NCBI RefSeq assembly: GCF_000745005.1
Contig: NZ_JQNB01000001.1
Coordinates: 3,527,501 to 3,591,500, forward strand
Direction of reading: 5' to 3'
Origin: Luteibacter sp. 9135
GTDB taxonomy: Bacteria > Pseudomonadota > Gammaproteobacteria > Xanthomonadales > Rhodanobacteraceae
DNA: 64,000 bases
Under the pieces are notes generated by a model that worked only from the letters and a program-made list of their open reading frames with translations, was not told where the DNA came from and did no database searches. The stretch's first letter is position 1; the number at the start of each line of letters is the position of its first letter. Below, piece after piece: positions 58,872 through 64,000 of the stretch. Position numbers and translations under genes: made by a program.

Positions 58872-60260
58872 ATGACTCGCCACCGTCTCACCGGTATCCG
58901 TCGCGACGTCCCGCGGTATCTGGCCTCCCTGACCACCGCGTTGCTGGCGTGCGCCGCCGGCACCGTGCAGGCCCAGGCCGCGGCTACCTTTGTCCACCCG
59001 GGCGTCATGCACACCGCGAGCGACATCGCCCGGATCAAATCGCATCTTTCACAGGAACCATGGGCCAGCGGCTATGCGGCGTTGCACGCCGACAAGCTTT
59101 CGTCGCCGACCTATCGTGCACGGGGCGGCCATTGTCCACACGTGGTGCGCGACGTGCCGGCGAAAGCGATGTGCATGATCGAGTTCGACGACGATGCCAA
59201 TGCGGCTTATCAGCAAGCGGTGATGTGGGTGCTCAGCGACGATCCGCGCTACGCCGCCAACGCCATGAACATCCTGAACGCGTGGTCCGGCAACCTGGTC
59301 TCGATCGAAGGAGCCGATGCGCCACTGGCGGCCGGCCTGGACGGTTTCAAGTTCGTCGCCGCCGCGGAACTGATTCGCCACAGCGACGCCCGCTGGGCGG
59401 ACGCCGACGTCAAGGCGTCGGAAGACATGTTCCGCCGCGTCTTCTATCCGGTCATCGGCAACTTCGCCCCCTATGCCAACGGCAACTGGGATTCGAGTTG
59501 CATGAAGACCATGATGGCCATCGGCGTGTATACGAACGACTGGCCGATGTTCAACCGCGCGCTGGACTATTACTACAACGGACCGTCCAACGGATCGCTG
59601 ACGCATTACGTCATCGACGCCAAGGGCGAGACCCAGGAGAGCGGGCGTGACCAGGCGCATACCCAGCTGGGCATCGGCAATCTCGCCGAGGTGGCCGAAG
59701 TGGCCTGGGCCCAGGGCTTCGACCTGTATGCCGCGCACGGGAACCGCCTGCTCGCCGGCTTCGAATACGTCGCGTCGTACAACCTCTTCCACGAGGTGAT
59801 CTTCACCCCGATGGTGGATACCACCGGCAAATACCGCCACGACAGTATCTCGAACATCGACCGGGGCGACCTGCGTCCCGTGTACGAAATGGTAGCCAAC
59901 CATTACCTCCACCGAAGCGACGTGGCCGCACCGTACACGCAGCAGGCCGCGCTCAAGCTTCGCCCGGAGGGGCGCACGCCCAATGCCGACAACAACGGAT
60001 TCGGCACCTTGATGTTCTCCCAGGATCTCACGCGCAAGATGGCGCCGAGGGGTACGGGCGACGTGCCGCAGGGCTTTGCCGCCTGCGCCTCGGAGGGCGC
60101 GGTCTGCCACGTCGCCGAGGGAACGGGTCTGGTAGCGTATGGGGCCCGGGGAATGTGGCACTACCGCGAGGTGGGCGTCGGGCAGGCCGTCGACTGCTCC
60201 GCCGCGTCCTTCGGTCCGGCTCCCGCGACTGCCGGCGCCACATGCTCCGTGCAGCGCTGA
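58872..60260 (+). CDS. exported alginate-lyase-family protein
   Basis: This 462-residue protein has a signal peptide (LTTALLACAAGTVQAQA) and an all-alpha alginate-lyase-type fold: FVHPGVMHTASDIARIK, YANGNWDSSCMKTMMAIGVY and KGETQESGRDQAHTQLGIGNLAEVAEVAW (the active-site His/Arg/Tyr region of the PL5 superfamily). It would cut uronate-containing polysaccharide by beta-elimination in the periplasm. The exact substrate is unknown. Two CGCAA repeats exactly 20 bp apart (58819 and 58839) precede it. Confidence 0.82.
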   Translation: MTRHRLTGIRRDVPRYLASLTTALLACAAGTVQAQAAATFVHPGVMHTASDIARIKSHLSQEPWASGYAALHADKLSSPTYRARGGHCPHVVRDVPAKAMCMIEFDDDANAAYQQAVMWVLSDDPRYAANAMNILNAWSGNLVSIEGADAPLAAGLDGFKFVAAAELIRHSDARWADADVKASEDMFRRVFYPVIGNFAPYANGNWDSSCMKTMMAIGVYTNDWPMFNRALDYYYNGPSNGSLTHYVIDAKGETQESGRDQAHTQLGIGNLAEVAEVAWAQGFDLYAAHGNRLLAGFEYVASYNLFHEVIFTPMVDTTGKYRHDSISNIDRGDLRPVYEMVANHYLHRSDVAAPYTQQAALKLRPEGRTPNADNNGFGTLMFSQDLTRKMAPRGTGDVPQGFAACASEGAVCHVAEGTGLVAYGARGMWHYREVGVGQAVDCSAASFGPAPATAGATCSVQR

Positions 60261-60288
60261 TCGACCCGCACCGTTACCGGAAGACCGC

Positions 60289-61515
60289 ATGCGCATCGAG
60301 AACAAGGCGATAGGAATGGTCCTGGCGGCGGTGCTGATCGACACGATCGGCTTCGGCATCGTCATCCCGGTGTTCCCTGCCCTGCTCACGAGCCTCGGTC
60401 ACACGGATATCGAGCACGCGACGCGACTCGCCGGCTACATGCTGGTCGCCTACGCGGGAGCGCAGTTCATCGCCGGTCCCATACTGGGAAACCTGTCGGA
60501 CCGGTTCGGACGACGACCGGTGCTGATCGCCTCGATGCTGAGCTTCGGTATCGACTATGCGGTGATGGCGCTGGCGCCGAGCATCGCGTGGCTTTTCCTG
60601 GGGCGCGCGATCGCCGGCGCCGCGGGCGCGGTGTACGGTCCGGCAGGATCGGTGGTCGCGGACGTGATGCCGGCGGAAAAACGTGGCGGTGCTTTCGCGC
60701 TCATCGGCGCCATGTTCGGGCTGGGCTTCATCATCGGCCCGGCGATCGGGGGATTGCTCTCGGTATGGGGACCGCGCGCGCCCTTCTATGCCGCCGCCGC
60801 GCTGGCATTGGTCAACGCGCTGGTCATGCTCGTGGCGATGCCGGAAACGCTGGCCCGCGAGCATCGCCGTCCTTTCCGCCTTCGCGACGCCCATGTCATC
60901 GGGGCGTTCAGGCCGCTCTTCCATGCGGGCCATGCGGCACCCCTGCTGGTGGCCGTCTTCCTCTGGCAACTGGCGCAGATGGTTTACCCGGCCACGTGGA
61001 GCTTCTGGGCGACGGCACGCTTCGGCTGGGATGCGACGGCCATCGGCTGGAGCCTGGCCTTCGTCGGCCTGACGGCCACCATCGTGCAAGGCGGGTTGAC
61101 CGGGGCGGCGATCGCACGCTTCGGCGAGCGCAAGGCGGTACTGATCGGCGTGATAGCCGGCGGCCTGTCGTTCCTGGCGTTTTCCGTGGTCACGGCCAGC
61201 TGGCAGGTCTATGTCCTGTTTTGCACCAGCGCGCTGTCCGGACTGGCGATGGCCGCGATGCAGGCCATGCTGTCGGGCATGGTGGACGCGACAAGGCAAG
61301 GGCAACTCCAGGGTGGGCTGGGCGCGATGGGCAGCGTGACGGAGATCGTCGGCCCGTTGCTGTTGACGCAGGTGCTGGCCTGGGGGATCGATCACCGGTT
61401 TCCAGGCGTGTCGTTCCTCATCGCCGGCGTGCTCGCACTGGCCTGTGCCGTGATCGTGATGACGCGCGTGCGCGTTAATGCCATACCCCGGGAGCCCACA
61501 CATGACACCGCTTGA
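60289..61515 (+). CDS. MFS transporter, TCR/Tet type
   Basis: This 408-residue transporter has twelve helices and the drug-antiporter family motif GNLSDRFGRRPVLIAS between helices 2 and 3, AAGAVYGPAGSVVADVMPAEKRGGAF, and LPLL-type helices. Such carriers are classed as tetracycline-type exporters, but here it sits between an alginate-lyase-like gene and a xylanase gene. It may export a pathway intermediate or import a sugar acid. GGAAG precedes the ATG. Confidence 0.85.
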   Translation: MRIENKAIGMVLAAVLIDTIGFGIVIPVFPALLTSLGHTDIEHATRLAGYMLVAYAGAQFIAGPILGNLSDRFGRRPVLIASMLSFGIDYAVMALAPSIAWLFLGRAIAGAAGAVYGPAGSVVADVMPAEKRGGAFALIGAMFGLGFIIGPAIGGLLSVWGPRAPFYAAAALALVNALVMLVAMPETLAREHRRPFRLRDAHVIGAFRPLFHAGHAAPLLVAVFLWQLAQMVYPATWSFWATARFGWDATAIGWSLAFVGLTATIVQGGLTGAAIARFGERKAVLIGVIAGGLSFLAFSVVTASWQVYVLFCTSALSGLAMAAMQAMLSGMVDATRQGQLQGGLGAMGSVTEIVGPLLLTQVLAWGIDHRFPGVSFLIAGVLALACAVIVMTRVRVNAIPREPTHDTA

Positions 61516-62605
61516 TCGCCGCCGCTTCATCACCACCGCGCTGCGGGCCCTGGCAATCGCGCCGCTGCTGCGTGTGGGTCCCGCCGTCGCGGACGACGAT
61601 TTCCGTCCGTTGCGCACCGTGGCCGCGGAGCACGGGCTGTCGTTCGGCTTCGCGGTGGATCCTGCCCCGCTCGCGAACGACCCGGCCTACCAGGACATCG
61701 TGGCGAAACAAGCCGGCATCGTGGTCCCGGAAAACGCGTTGAAATGGGCCGAGGTACATCCCGCGCAGGACCGTTACGACTTCGCACCGGCCGACCGCAT
61801 CGCCGCGTTCGCCGCCGCCCACCGTCAAGGCATGCGCGGCCACACGTTGTGCTGGCATCGCGCCTTGCCCGACTGGGTCGAGCGCAGCGTCACGCCCGCC
61901 AACGCGGAAAGCGTGTTGACGCAACACATCGCCGCCGTGGTCGGGCGCTACCGAGGCAGGATCGTGTCGTGGGATGTCGTCAACGAGGCGATCCAGGTGG
62001 ATGACGGACAGCCCGGCGGTTTGCGCAACGCGTTCTGGTACCGGATGCTCGGTCCGGGCTACCTCGATGTGGCCTTCAGGGCCGCGCATCGCGCCGATCC
62101 CGACGCCGTGCTCTGCTACAACGATTACGGCCTGGAGAGCGACGCCCCGTCCGGCATGCGCAAGCGCGCCGCCGTGCTCACCCTGCTGCGGGAGATGAAG
62201 CGACGTGGCGTGCCTGTCCATGCATTGGGTATCCAGTCCCACCTGCGCGCCGTGGATGCGCAAAGCTTCGGCCCCGGCCTCGCCGCGTTCCTGCGACAGG
62301 TACGCGACCTGGGTCTTCGCGTCTACGTCACCGAACTGGACGTGGACGACAGCCACCTGACCGGCACCCTCACCGAACGCGATGCCATCGTGGCCGATAC
62401 GTACAAGCGCTATCTCGACCTGGTGCTCGGCACCGGCACCGTGTCGGCCGTGCTGACCTGGGGCGTGTGGGACAGCGCGCACCGCACCGGCGCCACCCCG
62501 TCCACGGGCCCGGCGGCCCAAAGGCCGCTGGTGTTCGGGCCGCACGGACAGATCAAGCCGGCGAGCTGGGTCGTGGCGCATTGCCTTGCACGGCGAGCCA
62601 CCTGA
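61502..62605 (+). CDS. GH10 endo-1,4-beta-xylanase, Tat-exported
   Basis: This 367-residue enzyme has a twin-arginine leader (LDRRRFITTALRALAIAPLL) and a GH10 TIM barrel. The acid/base Glu is in SWDVVNEAIQ and the nucleophile Glu in VTELDVDD; RGHTLCWHRALPDW and HALGIQSHL fit too. It cleaves xylan or related beta-1,4-glycans, in the periplasm if Tat-exported. The ATG with GGGAG upstream overlaps the MFS gene by 14 bp. It ends the locus. Confidence 0.92.
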   Translation: MTPLDRRRFITTALRALAIAPLLRVGPAVADDDFRPLRTVAAEHGLSFGFAVDPAPLANDPAYQDIVAKQAGIVVPENALKWAEVHPAQDRYDFAPADRIAAFAAAHRQGMRGHTLCWHRALPDWVERSVTPANAESVLTQHIAAVVGRYRGRIVSWDVVNEAIQVDDGQPGGLRNAFWYRMLGPGYLDVAFRAAHRADPDAVLCYNDYGLESDAPSGMRKRAAVLTLLREMKRRGVPVHALGIQSHLRAVDAQSFGPGLAAFLRQVRDLGLRVYVTELDVDDSHLTGTLTERDAIVADTYKRYLDLVLGTGTVSAVLTWGVWDSAHRTGATPSTGPAAQRPLVFGPHGQIKPASWVVAHCLARRAT

Positions 62606-62620
62606 CGGGAAGCAAAACCC

Positions 62621-63400
62621 TCATCCCCATTGCGCCATACCTATCACGGGCGTGGACGGTGCCGCCATGTCGCGCGTTTCCATGGGGCCGGCCCGCCAGG
62701 CGGCACGACCGGCCGTTATAGCGTGCGCGAAGGCGCCGGCCATGCCCACGGGATCGCCGGCTTTGGCCACGGCCGTGTTGAGCAGCACCGCGTCGTAACC
62801 CATCTCCATGGCGGCGGCCGCCTGCGACGGCAGCCCGATGCCGGCATCGACGATCAGGGGCACGCCGGGGTAGTAGCTGCGCAGGGTGCGCAGGGCGTAG
62901 GGATGGCTGAGCCCGCGCCCGCTGCCGATCGGCGCCGCCCACGGCATCAGCACGCGGCATCCGGCATCGAGAAGACGCTCGGCCACGCCCAGATCGTCGG
63001 TGGTATACGGGAAGACCTCGAAGCCTTCGGCGGCGAGGATGCGCGCGGCGTCCACGAGGCCGAAGACATCGGGGCGCAGCGTGTCGCTGTCGCCGATCAC
63101 CTCCAGCTTGATCCACGGCGTGTCGAACAGTTCACGCGCCATGCGTGCCGTGGTAACCGCCTCCTTCACCGAATGGCAGCCTGCCGTGTTCGGCAGCACC
63201 CGGCAGCCGAGTTCGCGCACCAGTTGCCAGAACTGCTGCCCGCTCTGCGCGCTGGCCGATTCGCGGCGCAGCGACACCGTGACGATCTCGCTGCCGGCGG
63301 CACGCACGGCGTCGGCCAGGCACGCGGGCGACGGGTACTGGGCCGTGCCCAGCAGCAGCCGCGAATGGAAGTCCTGGCCGTAGAGGGTAAGGATATCCAC
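62621..63400 (-). CDS. thiG: thiazole synthase ThiG
   Basis: This 259-residue TIM-barrel enzyme makes the thiazole of thiamine from DXP, dehydroglycine and ThiS thiocarboxylate. Typical sequences are [13 protein letters not shown], the Schiff-base Lys in [31 protein letters not shown] and [31 protein letters not shown]. It begins at a GTG two bases after the thiS stop. It is the last gene of the thiO-thiS-thiG operon and converges with the xylanase gene 15 bp away. Confidence 0.95.
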   Translation of the reverse strand: MDILTLYGQDFHSRLLLGTAQYPSPACLADAVRAAGSEIVTVSLRRESASAQSGQQFWQLVRELGCRVLPNTAGCHSVKEAVTTARMARELFDTPWIKLEVIGDSDTLRPDVFGLVDAARILAAEGFEVFPYTTDDLGVAERLLDAGCRVLMPWAAPIGSGRGLSHPYALRTLRSYYPGVPLIVDAGIGLPSQAAAAMEMGYDAVLLNTAVAKAGDPVGMAGAFAHAITAGRAAWRAGPMETRDMAAPSTPVIGMAQWG

Positions 63401-63402
63401 GC

Positions 63403-63597
63403 TCAGCCTCCCTGCATCGGAGCGAGGATCTCGACGTGATCGCCTGCGCGCAAGGTCGTCGCGGCACGGCGCGCCAAAGGTATGAACGTGCCGTTCAACG
63501 CCGTGGCGACCACCGCTTCGTGCAGACCCATCCGCGCGAGCAACGCGGCAAGGTCGCATGCGTCTGCCTGTGGTTCGCCGTTGACCATGATGCTCAT
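63403..63597 (-). CDS. thiS: sulfur carrier protein ThiS
   Basis: This 64-residue ubiquitin-like carrier ends in the required Gly-Gly (PMQGG), which is adenylated and converted to thiocarboxylate for thiazole synthesis. It begins [11 protein letters not shown] and has [25 protein letters not shown]. The ATG overlaps the thiO stop by four bases, and thiG starts two bases after it. Confidence 0.95.
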   Translation of the reverse strand: MSIMVNGEPQADACDLAALLARMGLHEAVVATALNGTFIPLARRAATTLRAGDHVEILAPMQGG

Positions 63598-64000
63598 GCC
63601 GCCTCCGCAAAATGATCGGCCAGCCCATCCGCCAGGCGCTCCGCATACCACGGAGCCAGCAGGAAGCCGTGCCGGTAAAGACCGTTGAAACGCAGCACGT
63701 GGCCATCGCGCACCACGGCCGGCAGGTTGTCGGGAAAGGCCGGGCGAAGGCCGACGCCGAGCTCGAGGATCTCGGCATCGGCCAGGGCCGGATGCAACAG
63801 GTAAGCGGCGTTGAGCAGTTCCACCGCGGAACGCACGCTCACCGGTCCCGCGTGCTCGCTCTCGATCGAGGTGGCACCGAGCATCAGCAGGCCATCCGCA
63901 CGGGGAATCACATACACCGGCGTGCGTGGATGCAGCAGACGCACCGGACGCTGCAAGCGGACGTCTCTGCTGCGCAGCAGGATCATCTCGCCGCGCACGG
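63594..64000 (-). CDS. thiO: glycine oxidase ThiO (C-terminal part)
   Basis: Only about the last 135 residues of this FAD-dependent oxidase lie in the window; the rest is past the right edge. The visible part has [33 protein letters not shown] and [13 protein letters not shown], the FAD/substrate C-terminal segment of ThiO. It supplies dehydroglycine to ThiG. The stop overlaps the thiS start. Confidence 0.9.
   Translation of the reverse strand, partial: VRGEMILLRSRDVRLQRPVRLLHPRTPVYVIPRADGLLMLGATSIESEHAGPVSVRSAVELLNAAYLLHPALADAEILELGVGLRPAFPDNLPAVVRDGHVLRFNGLYRHGFLLAPWYAERLADGLADHFAEAA

Overview
The window is high-GC proteobacterial chromosome. Many TonB-dependent receptors, abundant GGDEF/EAL and hybrid-kinase signalling, a DUF3247 protein and REP repeats of the GTAGGAGCGCAC type suggest a xanthomonad of the Rhodanobacteraceae (Luteibacter/Dyella-like). 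This placement is an inference from gene content; no rRNA, tRNA, CRISPR array, insertion sequence or prophage was recognised.

Layout. 1-4.3 kb: an ABC transporter (ATPase plus truncated FtsX-like permease), a GAF-PAS-PAS-GGDEF diguanylate cyclase and a small Hpt-like protein. 4.6-7.2 kb: a TonB receptor preceded by a Cys-rich 25-codon leader ORF and hairpins. 7.2-13.1 kb: three overlapping signalling genes (CHASE3 hybrid kinase, CheR, REC-HK-REC). 13.3-16.6 kb: a zinc alcohol dehydrogenase, a YcgG/DUF1989 pair and an EAL protein. 16.7-18.4 kb: a decayed siderophore receptor. 18.5-24.7 kb: an XRE-like protein, an FeS photolyase, a hydrolase, Hsp20, a LOV histidine kinase and a DUF4142 protein.

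24.9-38.5 kb is metal homeostasis: an HME-type RND efflux operon, then a CobW GTPase with a ZrgA-like (DUF2796) protein, then a P-type ATPase with three SPFH proteins. Two Zur-box-like palindromes mark the promoters of the last two groups, so they look like a zinc-starvation regulon lying beside a divalent-metal exporter.

38.7-49.5 kb: a LacI regulator, a diguanylate cyclase, a receptor-GDPD-2H phosphoesterase group with a LacI-type operator, and a metallophosphoesterase-MFS-ArsB-like operon. 49.9-52.2 kb: small stress-type proteins, a zinc-ribbon microprotein and a broken CYP152-like P450. 52.3-62.6 kb: a co-directional glycan-utilisation locus (TonB receptor, phosphodiester glycosidase, ROK regulator, two MFS transporters, alginate-lyase-like protein, GH10 xylanase). 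62.6-64 kb: thiamine genes thiG-thiS-thiO, the last cut by the window edge.
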